DNA of 64,000 nucleotides. Source: Alphaproteobacteria bacterium (GTDB lineage Bacteria; Pseudomonadota; Alphaproteobacteria; Sphingomonadales; Sphingomonadaceae). Position numbers and translations under genes: made by a program. The stretch covers positions 1-64,000 of the forward strand of contig JAUHYZ010000006.1 in NCBI GenBank assembly GCA_030426245.1, read 5' to 3'. Position 1 is the stretch's first letter. Each line of letters begins with the position of its first letter. Below the pieces are notes generated by a model. The model was not told the DNA's origin. It made no database searches and saw only the letters and a program-made list of their open reading frames with translations. Of the stretch, positions 51,641 to 60,490 are shown one piece after another.

Positions 51641-52777
51641 TTGAGCCAGATACGCAATGTCCGGACCGGGGTGTTCCTGCCGCCGCATCACCCCAATGAC
51701 GAAGATGTGGCGCTCTGCATGCAGCGGGATTTCGAACTCGTCGAATGGCTCGAGGATCTCGGTTTTTCCGAGGTCTGGATGGGAGAGCACCATTCGGGCG
51801 GAATGCAGCCCTATGGCTCACCGGAGATGTTCGCCGCCGCTGCGATCGAGCGGACCAAGCGCATCAAGGTCGGCGCGGGCGTGATCTCGGTTCCCTATCA
51901 TAATCCCTTCATGGTGGCGGATCGCATCCTGCAACTCGACAACCAGACGCGAGGCCGGGCGATGTTCGGTTTCGGTCCGGGCATGCTGGTTGCCGATGCG
52001 GCGATGCTCGGCATTGACCCAACACAGCAGCGCGAGCGGCTGATTGAAGGTGTCGATGTCATCATGCGGCTTATCGATGGCGAAATGGTGACGCAGGAAA
52101 GCGACTGGTTCACGCTGAAGAATGCGCACGCGCATCTCGCGCCCTATTCCTGCCCGCGTCCGCAATTCGCAGTGGCGACGTCACGCACGCCCACGGGATC
52201 GCGCCTGGCGGGCAAGTATGGCTTCGGTATTCTCACCCACGGCGCAGGCGATGTCGCCGGCAGCTGGAAAGTCGCGGAGGAATCCGCGGCAGAGAACGGC
52301 AACACGATGTCGCGTGAAGATCTGCGGGTTGTGGTCAACTTCCACCTGGCGGAGAGCCGTGAAGAGGCGCTGAAACAGATGGAGTTCGGCGTTACGCCGT
52401 GGATCGAATATCTCGGCGCGCTCAATCCCAAGGCCTATGCCGAAGTGCAGGAAAAGGCCGGATCGGATATCGGCAAGTTCGTCGATTCACGCGGCGCGCT
52501 GGCTGGCACGCCGGACGATGCCGTCGAATTCCTCGAAGCGCTGTGGGAAAAGACCGGCGGTTTCGGCTGCCTGCTGATGACCGGCACCAACTGGATGCCT
52601 TTCGAAGCGACCAAGCGCTCCTACGAATTGATGGCCCGTTATGTGATGCCGAAGTTCCGCGGTACGAACCAGCGGCGCCAGGCCTCCCTCGAATGGGTCC
52701 ATTCCAAGCGCGAGGAATTCAGCGGGATGAATGCTGCTGCGGTCGAAAAGGCCCTCAAATCCAGCGGGCGCAGCTGA
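51641..52777 (+). CDS. LLM-class flavin-dependent monooxygenase
   Basis: This 378-residue enzyme is of the bacterial luciferase-like (LuxA/limonene or alkanal monooxygenase) family and would use reduced flavin and oxygen on an organic substrate. Recognisable parts are the early FLPPHHPNDED and LEDLGFSEVWMGEHHSGGM, IKVGAGVISVPYHNPFMVAD, and GRAMFGFGPGMLVADAAMLG. The start is a TTG (51641) with AAGGGAG 7 bases upstream; no ATG is closer. It heads the presumed catabolic cluster and faces the CocE/NonD hydrolase. A separate flavin reductase is needed and none is encoded here. Confidence 0.88.
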   Translation: MSQIRNVRTGVFLPPHHPNDEDVALCMQRDFELVEWLEDLGFSEVWMGEHHSGGMQPYGSPEMFAAAAIERTKRIKVGAGVISVPYHNPFMVADRILQLDNQTRGRAMFGFGPGMLVADAAMLGIDPTQQRERLIEGVDVIMRLIDGEMVTQESDWFTLKNAHAHLAPYSCPRPQFAVATSRTPTGSRLAGKYGFGILTHGAGDVAGSWKVAEESAAENGNTMSREDLRVVVNFHLAESREEALKQMEFGVTPWIEYLGALNPKAYAEVQEKAGSDIGKFVDSRGALAGTPDDAVEFLEALWEKTGGFGCLLMTGTNWMPFEATKRSYELMARYVMPKFRGTNQRRQASLEWVHSKREEFSGMNAAAVEKALKSSGRS

Positions 52778-52805
52778 ACGATAAGCGGCACAGGCCGGCA
52801 CCGGT

Positions 52806-54467
52806 TCAGCTCGTCTCGGGAAGTTCCGTCACGGGCACCAGCAGATAAGATCGGGCTTCCGGCCCGGTGTGGAGGTGCTGCGTCCCCGAATTCACCGTAT
52901 CCTCGTGCCGCGAATAGAGCTGGGGCTTGGGCGGAGTGAAGATGTCGCGGCCCTTGATCCGCAGGCGAAGGACGTCCCCGGCCGCAAAGCGCGTGCCTGA
53001 CGGCAGTATCTCGATATCCGCCTGCAAGACTTCGCCCGGGCGGACCTTCAACTCGCTGCGATTTGCCAGCACCGGCTGGAACTCGGTGGAGCGATCCGGG
53101 TCCAGTTCGCGGCGCGACAGGCGCAGCCAGCCGAAGGCCAGTGGAGCATCCTCGAACACGGCCCAATGGACGAAAGGCGTGGCAGCGGCCCCTTGCTCCA
53201 GCTTGTCCAGAGCGACGAAGATGTCCATGTCATCGCCCTGTTCGATCGAAACGAACAGGCGCAGCTTCATGTGTCCGACCAGCTCGGTCTCTTCCTCGAA
53301 GCGATAGTCGAAGTGCAGCTCCTGCGCCTCGTCGAGCGGATCGTAACCTGCCTCAGCGGCGCTTGTCGGCGGCTCGCTGCGCATGGAGGCGGCGGAAGCA
53401 TCGAGATATAGCTTCCGGTAGTCTGTGCCTTCCACAGGCCATTGCTGGGCACTCTTTTGCGTCGCCACGCCTGCACGATCGCGAACATGCAGGCGTACTT
53501 CGGGCCAATCTTCCAGGCCGCTTTCCTCCCCTTTCAGGAAGTAATCGAAGAACGCGGTCTGCCTGGCGATCGATTGCGGTTCGTAATAATAGGCCCATTT
53601 CTTGCTGCCATGCACTTCGAGCCATTTCTGCGGAGAAGATATGCGCTTGTATCCTTCCAGCGTACCGCGCGTGTGCACGCCATGGTCGCTCCAGCTTGCA
53701 ACGACATAGGCGGGAACTTCGATGTCTTCGAACTTCGCGACCTTGGATTGCCAGTATTCGTCGAAGAACTCGCTTTCGCTTGTATGCGCCCACAGGTCTT
53801 CGACCCGGTTCTCCGAAACGCCCCAGCGGGTCTGGATATAGGGCCAGAAGAAGGTTTCCGGGATGCCGCCATGGCGCACGATCTCGTTATAGGTGTCCGA
53901 CCAGCCTTCCCATGGATTGATCGCGGCGAGATACGGCGGGCGCAGCGCGGCGACTTTCCATTGCGACGATGCGAGATAAGAGACGCCGGAGAGACCGACC
54001 TTGCCGTTGCTCCATTCCTGCACTCCGGCCCATTCGATCAGATCGTAATGCGCCCGGGCCTCCTGCGGAGAAAAGAAGCTGGCATTGGCGTCCGAATACC
54101 ATGTTCCCAGCGTGTCCGCGATCACCACGGCGTAGCCTTGTCCGGTCCAATAGACGGGATCGGGCGCCTCGAAGATGGTGAGGTCCGACTGCCATTCTGC
54201 CTGGACGCCCGATGCCGGATAGATCGTGGCGAGTGGAGCGGGATCGTGCTTGCCGTAAGGAGTCCAGACGACGAGGGGAGGGACCTTGCCTGCATTGGCG
54301 GGCCGGAACAGGTCGACATACAGGTGGTGCCCGCAGCGGGTCGGTACGATCACGTCCCGCTCGATAATCATGCCGTCCTGTTCGCGGCGCTCATACTGGC
54401 GCGGCCTTGCGCCCCGGAACTCCGGCGAATTCAGCGCACGGCGCAGACGCTCGCGATAGGCTGCCAT
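52806..54467 (-). CDS. CocE/NonD family serine hydrolase
   Basis: A 553-residue protein of the X-Pro dipeptidyl-peptidase/cocaine-esterase family (acyl-ester or amide hydrolysis). The nucleophile Ser163 is in SGVSYLASSQW, with the Asp in ASWSDHGVHTRG and the His in LEVHGSKKWAY. The alpha/beta-hydrolase part is followed by a jelly-roll C-terminal domain (from about residue 350). No signal peptide is seen, so it probably acts in the cytoplasm. GGAGGAGAG precedes the ATG. It converges on the flavin monooxygenase gene and follows the amidohydrolase in the same direction, so the two may hydrolyse successive intermediates. Confidence 0.9.
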   Translation of the reverse strand: MAAYRERLRRALNSPEFRGARPRQYERREQDGMIIERDVIVPTRCGHHLYVDLFRPANAGKVPPLVVWTPYGKHDPAPLATIYPASGVQAEWQSDLTIFEAPDPVYWTGQGYAVVIADTLGTWYSDANASFFSPQEARAHYDLIEWAGVQEWSNGKVGLSGVSYLASSQWKVAALRPPYLAAINPWEGWSDTYNEIVRHGGIPETFFWPYIQTRWGVSENRVEDLWAHTSESEFFDEYWQSKVAKFEDIEVPAYVVASWSDHGVHTRGTLEGYKRISSPQKWLEVHGSKKWAYYYEPQSIARQTAFFDYFLKGEESGLEDWPEVRLHVRDRAGVATQKSAQQWPVEGTDYRKLYLDASAASMRSEPPTSAAEAGYDPLDEAQELHFDYRFEEETELVGHMKLRLFVSIEQGDDMDIFVALDKLEQGAAATPFVHWAVFEDAPLAFGWLRLSRRELDPDRSTEFQPVLANRSELKVRPGEVLQADIEILPSGTRFAAGDVLRLRIKGRDIFTPPKPQLYSRHEDTVNSGTQHLHTGPEARSYLLVPVTELPETS

Positions 54468-54518
54468 GTCGGCATCTCTCCTCCTGCAGCTCGTCCATGA
54501 GCAGCAGCAAGCAGAATT

Positions 54519-54534
54519 ATTTCAACAGGCATAT
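54519..54534 (+). promoter_or_regulatory. Candidate cluster motif copy 1 (upstream of CocE/NonD gene)
   Basis: ATTTCAACAGGCATAT matches ATTTCAACCGTACTAG (59176-59191) at 11 of 16 positions. It lies in the 71-base gap upstream of the hydrolase start. It may be a regulator site, but the DNA is AT-rich and chance similarity is possible. Confidence 0.35.
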
Positions 54535-54538
54535 AAAT

Positions 54539-55345
54539 TCAATCACCGAAATAGAGCCGGCAAGCGGCGGCATGAATCCGCTCTCTCTGGCGGGGATCGG
54601 GCACGATCCGCTCGAACTGTTGCAGCGCGGCGGCGTAGGTCATGGTCTTCTCATGCTCCACGAATGGCCAGTCACTTCCCCATAACAGCCTCTCGGGTCC
54701 GGCATCCTGTAGCAGAATTCCCGCGAGTTCCTGCACCATGCTTTCCGGCCCGATGCGAAATCCCGCGGAAATCTTGATCCATGTCTTGCCGCGATGGACC
54801 GCGGCGAGGGCCGCCTGGAAGCCTTCGCAGGAGGCGCCTTCTTCTACCGATGGCCGTCCGAAATGGTCGATGACGATTGGCATGCCATAGTCTTCCAGCT
54901 CCGCGATCACGCCGGGAAGGCGGCGGCCATTGTCGTGCAACTGCACGTGCCAGCCGAGATCGGCGACAGATGTCAGCAGCGCGCGGTATTCTGCAGAACG
55001 CAGATCCGGCAATTCCTTCGTGCTGCGCCATTGCAGGCGAATGCCGATCGCACCGCTGGCAGCCATCTCTTGCAGCGCAGGGCGCTCAATTGCCGGATCG
55101 ACGATCACCGTGGTTTTCAAATTCGGATGAGCGGCGCAGGCATCGAGCGCATAGCTGTTATTCGTGCCGAAGACACTGGCGGCAGCCAGCACCGCCCTAT
55201 CGATCCCACTGGCCGCCAGGCAGGATAGATACTCTTCCAGCGGCGCCTCATATTCCGGGTGGGACCAGGCGTCCGGCGCCAGTTCCATGCCGTGATGGAA
55301 GATATGCGCATGACAATCGACCGTCTTCGCAGTGCCTTCAGTCAT
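54539..55345 (-). CDS. TIM-barrel amidohydrolase (lactonase/decarboxylase type)
   Basis: A 268-residue metal-dependent hydrolase of the COG2159/COG3618 type. VDCHAHIFHHG supplies two His ligands, VIDHFGRPS a further one, and RLLWGSDWPF the Asp ligand. Such enzymes include 2-pyrone-4,6-dicarboxylate lactonase and aromatic-ring decarboxylases. It lacks an export signal. It lies upstream of the hydrolase gene in the same direction and is divergent from the TetR regulator. It may open a lactone or remove a carboxyl group in the degradation route. The substrate is unknown. Confidence 0.87.
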   Translation of the reverse strand: MTEGTAKTVDCHAHIFHHGMELAPDAWSHPEYEAPLEEYLSCLAASGIDRAVLAAASVFGTNNSYALDACAAHPNLKTTVIVDPAIERPALQEMAASGAIGIRLQWRSTKELPDLRSAEYRALLTSVADLGWHVQLHDNGRRLPGVIAELEDYGMPIVIDHFGRPSVEEGASCEGFQAALAAVHRGKTWIKISAGFRIGPESMVQELAGILLQDAGPERLLWGSDWPFVEHEKTMTYAAALQQFERIVPDPRQRERIHAAACRLYFGD

Positions 55346-55520
55346 TTGCTTTCCCCGCTAAAATTTTCCTGTTTTCAGTATCTAATGGCAGCAGTCTGCA
55401 AGGCCTTGTCAAGCAGGTGAAAGTCGCATTTCTTGCGCGGTTCCTGCAGTCGAGCTAGGGAAATGGCGAGTTTTCCGGGCCTTGGTCGGACCGGCAACAT
55501 TTTCTCACGATGGAAACGCA

Positions 55521-56222
55521 GTGGCCCGAGCAAGCGAAGACACTCAAGAAAAGAAGGCGGGAAAGAAAAACGCCGTCAAAACCGGTTCCCGATCAAAGGG
55601 CAGGCCTGCAGGCAAACGCGGGATCGGCAAGGAACATCTGATCGAAAAAACGATCGAACTACTCCGCACTGTGCCTCCGGAAAAACTCTCGCTCTCCATG
55701 GCGGCACGCCATGCCGGCGTGCATCTCACTCTGTTCAAATATTACTTCAACGACCGCACACGGTTGCTGGTCGATGTGGCGCGCAATCTTTCGCGGGAGC
55801 TTGGAGACGGTGTCGCCGCGACGGAAAAGTCGGGACAGACCGCGATCGAACGGCTGCGCATTCGTATCGATGCGATGGTCGAGTTCTTCTTCGTGAACCC
55901 GTTCTACCACCGGCTGATGGTGGAGATCATCGGCGAGGATAACGATCCGCTGGCGACGGAGCTCATCGATATCTGGATGACCAAAACGCTCGACATCTAT
56001 CGGGAGATTATCGACGAAGGCGTGGGGGAAGGTTCTCTCCGCCCGGTTGACCCCTATTTCACTTTCATCGCCATGATGGCTTTGTGCGAGCAATATCAGC
56101 ACGTTTCCCGGCTGGCGCAGCCGGGCGCCGCTGGCAAGAGGCCTTCGGCCGAGGAGACGGCCAGGCGCTACAAGGCTTACGTGTACGACCTGCTGTTTCA
56201 GGGCGTCGCCGCCGAAAAATGA
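55521..56222 (+). CDS. TetR-family transcriptional regulator
   Basis: A 233-residue regulator. After a basic, Lys-rich N-terminal tail, the helix-turn-helix reads LSLSMAARHAGVHLTLFKYYFNDRTRLLVDVARN, the TetR pattern with a Tyr-Tyr-Phe recognition helix end; the helical ligand-binding domain follows. GTG 55521 is chosen because coding-like sequence begins there and a TTG at 55482 has no ribosome site; the start is uncertain. It sits between divergent amidohydrolase and downstream Rieske oxygenase genes and probably controls the cluster. The inducer is likely the substrate of the pathway. Confidence 0.85.
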   Translation: MARASEDTQEKKAGKKNAVKTGSRSKGRPAGKRGIGKEHLIEKTIELLRTVPPEKLSLSMAARHAGVHLTLFKYYFNDRTRLLVDVARNLSRELGDGVAATEKSGQTAIERLRIRIDAMVEFFFVNPFYHRLMVEIIGEDNDPLATELIDIWMTKTLDIYREIIDEGVGEGSLRPVDPYFTFIAMMALCEQYQHVSRLAQPGAAGKRPSAEETARRYKAYVYDLLFQGVAAEK

Positions 56223-56251
56223 AGCCGCGGCGAGCCGCCCGTCCGGCATAT

Positions 56252-56267
56252 ATTTAAAGTGTACTAT
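56252..56267 (+). promoter_or_regulatory. Candidate cluster motif copy 2 (upstream of Rieske oxygenase)
   Basis: ATTTAAAGTGTACTAT matches the motif at 59176-59191 at 12 of 16 positions. It is embedded in ATATTT...AAATAT symmetry (56250-56274), and lies 55 bases upstream of the oxygenase start. The neighbouring TATAAAAT may be a -10 element, so this could be an operator over a promoter. Confidence 0.4.
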
Positions 56268-56322
56268 AAAATATTTCCATCCTCGTCCGAGCGTGTTATT
56301 CCGCCCGCCAACGAGGATGGAT

Positions 56323-57333
56323 ATGGCAATGAGCGAAAACGCACCTGAATTGGGCAGGCCCGAGTTCCCACAGCGCCCGTATCGCGGCGGTGAATATGGC
56401 AAGGAACATGACGGCACCTATCTGATGAACTGGAACCCGATCATGCTGGCGGAAGACCTTCCGCAAGGGCAGGTGATCGGGAAGGATTTTCTGGGCACAC
56501 GGGTTATCGTCTATCGCCAGGAAGACGGAACGCCGGTGGTGCAAAGCGCCTATTGCCCGCACATGGGCGCCGATCTTTCCTGCGGCGAGATGGTGGAAGG
56601 GCAGGTGCGTTGCCCCTACCATTTCTGGAAATTCGGGCCGGACGGACAATGCACCGAGATTCCGGAGGAAGACACGATCCCCGGTGTGGCGCGCATTTAC
56701 AATTATCCGGCGGCGGAGCGCTGGGGGTTCATCTGGGCCTTCAATGGCGAAGAACCGCTTTATGACCTGCCCGAGATGCCGAACATTGCTGAAGAGGATC
56801 TGGTGTACAAGCCGTTCCACCGCGGGTTGAGGCCGATCGAAGGCTGGATCGGGTCATCCAATATTGTCGATTTCCAGCATCTGAAGACGGTGCATGGAAT
56901 TCCCGATCCCTATCCCAAGAAAGTGGAATTCAGTGATTATCTGCTCGATGTCCGCCAGGAATCGGACAACCGGGTGGTCGATACGCGTCTGCATGGTTGC
57001 ACCTGGCTGACTGCGCATGCGCGGTTTTCCGATGGGCTGGAGCGGTTTTTCATGGCCGGCGGATCGCAGGTTGCGCCGGGTTGGTCGGACTCCTTCTTCC
57101 TGGTCGCATTGCGGCGTTCCGAGGCGGAGGAAATGGGCGAAAAAGCGGTGCAGGAAGAATTCCGGAAGCGGATCGAATACATGATCAAGCTTTATTCGGA
57201 AGACGAACCGATCCTCTATTCGATCCGGTTCAGGGGCTATCGAAAGAGCGCCCTGATCCGGGCCGACCGTTATATGGGCGAGTTCCTCCGCTACCATGAT
57301 GCATATCCGCGTAAGGCGCCGTTCGACGTCTGA
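56323..57333 (+). CDS. Rieske non-heme iron oxygenase, terminal subunit
   Basis: A 336-residue oxygenase. The Rieske ligands are Cys78 and His80 (YCPHMGADLSCG) and Cys97 and His100 (RCPYHFWKFG). Mononuclear iron ligands His186 and His191 lie in NIVDFQHLKTVHG. The short length and wording resemble the 3-ketosteroid 9-alpha-hydroxylase/PaO-like group rather than classic two-subunit ring dioxygenases. GAGG lies 6 bases before ATG 56323. It follows the TetR gene by 100 bases and is followed closely by an SDR. Ferredoxin and reductase partners are not in the window, so electrons must come from elsewhere. Confidence 0.91.
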   Translation: MAMSENAPELGRPEFPQRPYRGGEYGKEHDGTYLMNWNPIMLAEDLPQGQVIGKDFLGTRVIVYRQEDGTPVVQSAYCPHMGADLSCGEMVEGQVRCPYHFWKFGPDGQCTEIPEEDTIPGVARIYNYPAAERWGFIWAFNGEEPLYDLPEMPNIAEEDLVYKPFHRGLRPIEGWIGSSNIVDFQHLKTVHGIPDPYPKKVEFSDYLLDVRQESDNRVVDTRLHGCTWLTAHARFSDGLERFFMAGGSQVAPGWSDSFFLVALRRSEAEEMGEKAVQEEFRKRIEYMIKLYSEDEPILYSIRFRGYRKSALIRADRYMGEFLRYHDAYPRKAPFDV

Positions 57334-57347
57334 TTTGGGAGGCAGCA

Positions 57348-58088
57348 ATGGCACAGCAATTGGACGCGAAAGGGCGCATTGCCCTGATCACCGGCGCCAA
57401 TAAGGGGATCGGCTTCGAGATTGCGCGGGGCCTCGCCGAAAAAGGTGCAACGGTGCTGATCGGCGCACGCCGGCCGCAGGCTGGCGAGGAGGCGGCTCAG
57501 GCGCTGCGGCAGGAGGGCTGGGCTGCAGTGCCGGTGACGATCGATATCGTCGATGAAGCGTCAGTGGCTGCGGCTGCAGAGCAGATCGCCGAACAATTCG
57601 GGAAGCTGGATATTCTGGTCAACAATGCCGGCATTTCGATTGAGCGCGGCAAGGAACCGAGCGAGTCCGATGTCGCATTGATGCGCGAGACTTACGAAAC
57701 GAATGTGTTCGGTGTGGTTGCGGTGACCAATGCAATGTTGCCGTTGCTGCGCAAGTCCGATGCAGGGCGGATCGTGAATCTTTCGAGTGGGCTGGGCTCC
57801 TTCGCGTTGCGTTCAGGCCCCGATGCGCCGCTCTCTCATATGCGGTCGCTGGCCTATAACTCTTCCAAGACCGCGCTGAACGCGCTGACGGCGAATTATG
57901 CGAACGAGTTCGAAGGCACGCCGATCAAGATCAATTCCGCCAATCCGGGACTCTGTGCGACGGATCTGACATTCGGCAATGGCCGCCCGGCATCGGAAGG
58001 GGCAGTCGCTGCAGTGGAACTGGCGCTGGCGGGCGCTGACGGGCCCAATGGCGGCTTCTTCGGCGATCAGGGAAAGGTGCCCTGGTAG
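57348..58088 (+). CDS. Short-chain dehydrogenase (carbonyl reductase type)
   Basis: A 246-residue SDR with ALITGANKGIGFEIARGLA (NADP-type TGANKGIG), NNAGI, and the catalytic Ser in NLSSGLGSF plus Tyr and Lys in LAYNSSKTAL. An insert between the catalytic Ser and Tyr (RSGPDAPLSHMRS) and the NPGLCATDLTFG end segment mark the carbonyl-reductase-like subgroup. GGGAGG precedes the ATG. It is 14 bases after the Rieske oxygenase, so the two are cotranscribed. It may oxidise or reduce the oxygenase product. Confidence 0.9.
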   Translation: MAQQLDAKGRIALITGANKGIGFEIARGLAEKGATVLIGARRPQAGEEAAQALRQEGWAAVPVTIDIVDEASVAAAAEQIAEQFGKLDILVNNAGISIERGKEPSESDVALMRETYETNVFGVVAVTNAMLPLLRKSDAGRIVNLSSGLGSFALRSGPDAPLSHMRSLAYNSSKTALNALTANYANEFEGTPIKINSANPGLCATDLTFGNGRPASEGAVAAVELALAGADGPNGGFFGDQGKVPW

Positions 58089-58116
58089 GCGCAGCGGGAT
58101 GTGAGGCCCGCGCCGG

Positions 58117-59109
58117 TCAGACTGCGCGCATGGCGATCAGGGAGCAACCTTCTGTCAGCGGCTTGACGTCGACCAGAGCAAAGCCCGCATCGGCGCCCAG
58201 CTTTTCCATTTCGGCCAAAGTGCGTTCCTTCCCGTTGATCGGCATCATCACCATGTCCTGACGAACGACGTCCTCATTTTCCGGCTGCACGATTTCCGGC
58301 ATGATCCTCTCGACGATCAGCAGATCTGTGTCCTTTGCCATGGCCGCGCGGCAATTGGCCAAGATGGCTGCGCATTCCGCATCGTCCCAATCGTGCAGGA
58401 TGAATTTCAGGACCAGGCAGTCCGCACCGGGGGCGACGCTTTCGAAGAAGCTCCCGCCGGTAAAGCGCGCGCGCCCGGCCACGCCGGCATCCGCCAGATA
58501 GTCAGCTGCCCCCTTTTCCACTGCAGGCAGATCGTAGATCACACCATGCAGCGCGGGATTGGCCAACAGGACTTCCGTCAAAAGCCCGCCAAATCCGCCG
58601 CCAACGTCCATCACCAGGTCATAGGAACCGAAATCGTGCACCTGCGCCATCGCCTTGGCCACTGGCCGCGATTGTTCGGCCATGGTGCGGTTGAAAGCCT
58701 GGGCATCGAAAGTGCTGGCGTGCAAGCCGTCGAAATCGCCGCCGCCCTGGCCGGGTTCGCCGGTTTCCAGCGTATGGCCGATTGTGCCGAGCGACGCCAT
58801 GACTCGGCCGCCCCAATGGATCGAGAGACTGCGCAGCGAGTTTTCCGCATCGGATTTGAGCTGCGCGCCCATGGGGGTGATTGCAAAGGAACTGGCTCCG
58901 GCATGTCTGCAGACCGACAGGGTGGAAAGTGCGCGCAGCACGCGAAAGGTCGTCTCCCCGTCCAGGCCCAGTTCCGCGGCAAGGGCGCCGGCTTCCCGGG
59001 GTGTTTCCTCAAGCGCATCGAACAGACCGGTGCGCACGCCCTCATAGATCAGCCGGGTGCGCCAGCCGGCGGTGATCATGGCGCGCAATGCCTGATTGTC
59101 TTCTTGCAT
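58117..59109 (-). CDS. SAM-dependent O-methyltransferase-like protein
   Basis: A 330-residue protein of the hydroxyneurosporene/acetylserotonin O-methyltransferase family. An N-terminal winged-helix dimerisation domain (residues 10-100) is followed by the SAM motif LVMDVGGGFGGLLTEVLL and by the LKFILHDWDDAECAAIL segment carrying the catalytic-type His. Its size and motif order are complete. It converges on the SDR gene and is divergent from the NMT1-type lipoprotein gene. In a degradative cluster it may instead act as a demethylase or a modifying enzyme; both roles occur in related proteins. The substrate is unknown. Confidence 0.86.
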   Translation of the reverse strand: MQEDNQALRAMITAGWRTRLIYEGVRTGLFDALEETPREAGALAAELGLDGETTFRVLRALSTLSVCRHAGASSFAITPMGAQLKSDAENSLRSLSIHWGGRVMASLGTIGHTLETGEPGQGGGDFDGLHASTFDAQAFNRTMAEQSRPVAKAMAQVHDFGSYDLVMDVGGGFGGLLTEVLLANPALHGVIYDLPAVEKGAADYLADAGVAGRARFTGGSFFESVAPGADCLVLKFILHDWDDAECAAILANCRAAMAKDTDLLIVERIMPEIVQPENEDVVRQDMVMMPINGKERTLAEMEKLGADAGFALVDVKPLTEGCSLIAMRAV

Positions 59110-59175
59110 GCCTGCGGCGATGCCTCCTCCAATTGATCGAAACCTGATCGTGGCGCATTGTCGTCCGCGCCAATA

Positions 59176-59191
59176 ATTTCAACCGTACTAG
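59176..59191 (+). promoter_or_regulatory. Candidate cluster motif copy 3 (divergent O-methyltransferase/NMT1 region)
   Basis: ATTTCAACCGTACTAG lies in the 180-base divergent region between the O-methyltransferase and NMT1-type lipoprotein genes. It shares 12 of 16 positions with the copy upstream of the Rieske oxygenase, and 11 of 16 with the copy upstream of the hydrolase. A shared regulator, such as the cluster TetR protein, is a possibility. Confidence 0.38.
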
Positions 59192-59289
59192 AATAACTTG
59201 CGATGACCCTGCAAGTCGTTTATCCGTTCAGCAATCCGGCGCGGAGGCGGACCCCATCGCCACTGCGGAAACAATCCGGGAGGATGCAA

Positions 59290-60315
59290 ATGAAGGCGCT
59301 GCCGGCAACTTTCGGCATGATCATACGCGTGGCTTTGGTGAGTTTGTGTGCCTTTCTGGCGCTTTCTGCGTCGGGCTGCACGTCCCCCCAAACTGCTCCA
59401 TCTCCGCCGCCCGATAACGATCTTCGCACACATGGAATGCTTTCGACGATCGAATTGGCGCCCTTGCATTATGCGATCGCGCAGCTGGATGCCGCGCAAA
59501 GCCCAGTTGCGCATGGCGGGATCCCGAATCTCTATGACGGATCGCGCTTCAATGCGGCCACCGATGCGGACCTTGCCGGTCATGCAGATACGCAGGCCTT
59601 GCGGGAATCGCTGAAACATCCGGATCTGCGGATCATCCTGACGATAACGAAGGGGCACTACCGCATCGTGGCCAAGCGCTCGTCCGGGATCGATTCGATT
59701 GCCGACCTTCAGGGCAAGCGCGTGGCGATGATCGAGGAAACCTCTTCGCATTTCTATCTCGACCGTCTGCTCGGGATTGAGGGCATGTCGGACAAGGATA
59801 TCGAGATCGTAACCCTTGAGCGGCCGCATGATAGCTCGGACGTGCTGGTGGATGGGGGTGCCGATGCCCTGGCGATGTGGGAGCCGGAGGCGCAGCTCGC
59901 GATCGACAAGCTGGGCGATGACGCGATCGTCTTGTCCGGAGAGGCGAATTACGACGAGCTTTACAATCTGCATACAACGCAGGCGAAGCTGGACGATCCG
60001 GCCACGCGGGAGAAGATCGTTCGTTTCGTTGCCAAGCTCATCCAGGCATCCAGCGCGATCGAGCGTGACCCGTCTGACGCGATTGCCCTGGTTTCGGCGG
60101 CGACTGATTATCCCGAAGACTTGATCGGGGTTTCATGGCCTCACCACACCTTTATGACCAGCCTTGCACCGGAACTGTTGGATACGCTGGTTGCAGAGGA
60201 GGAATGGTTGGCTGCCCGGTCGGGTCGCGAGCCCCGTTCACGCGAGGAATTGGCCAAGTTGATCGATCCGTCGGTGGAGGCCGAGGCGCGCCGTTTGCTC
60301 GCTCAAGGCCAATGA
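59290..60315 (+). CDS. NMT1/THI5-type substrate-binding lipoprotein (orphan)
   Basis: A 341-residue periplasmic binding protein with lipobox-like LSASGC (Cys30) after a hydrophobic signal. Motifs IELAPLHYAIAQ, IADLQGKRVAMIEETSSHFYLDRLL and DALAMWEPEAQLAIDKL are typical of the NMT1/SsuA-like fold. GGGAGG lies 6 bases before ATG 59290 (an ATG at 59284 overlaps this site too closely). No ABC permease or ATPase is adjacent, so it is either an orphan component working with a distant transporter or a sensor for the MFS/TonB import route downstream. Confidence 0.82.
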   Translation: MKALPATFGMIIRVALVSLCAFLALSASGCTSPQTAPSPPPDNDLRTHGMLSTIELAPLHYAIAQLDAAQSPVAHGGIPNLYDGSRFNAATDADLAGHADTQALRESLKHPDLRIILTITKGHYRIVAKRSSGIDSIADLQGKRVAMIEETSSHFYLDRLLGIEGMSDKDIEIVTLERPHDSSDVLVDGGADALAMWEPEAQLAIDKLGDDAIVLSGEANYDELYNLHTTQAKLDDPATREKIVRFVAKLIQASSAIERDPSDAIALVSAATDYPEDLIGVSWPHHTFMTSLAPELLDTLVAEEEWLAARSGREPRSREELAKLIDPSVEAEARRLLAQGQ

Positions 60316-60490
60316 TTCCCGGCCATAACCGTGCTGGGATTGCAGTCGGCGTGTGCCTGGTTGAGCCTAAACAGGCGTTGTTTCATCATTTGAATTCTAG
60401 ATGGATATAATAAAATGGTGGAGAGAGCTGGAGGGCGAACGCGATGACGCAATGGCGGGCTAATCGCTCCGGCTCGGGAGTTCTGGCGGT

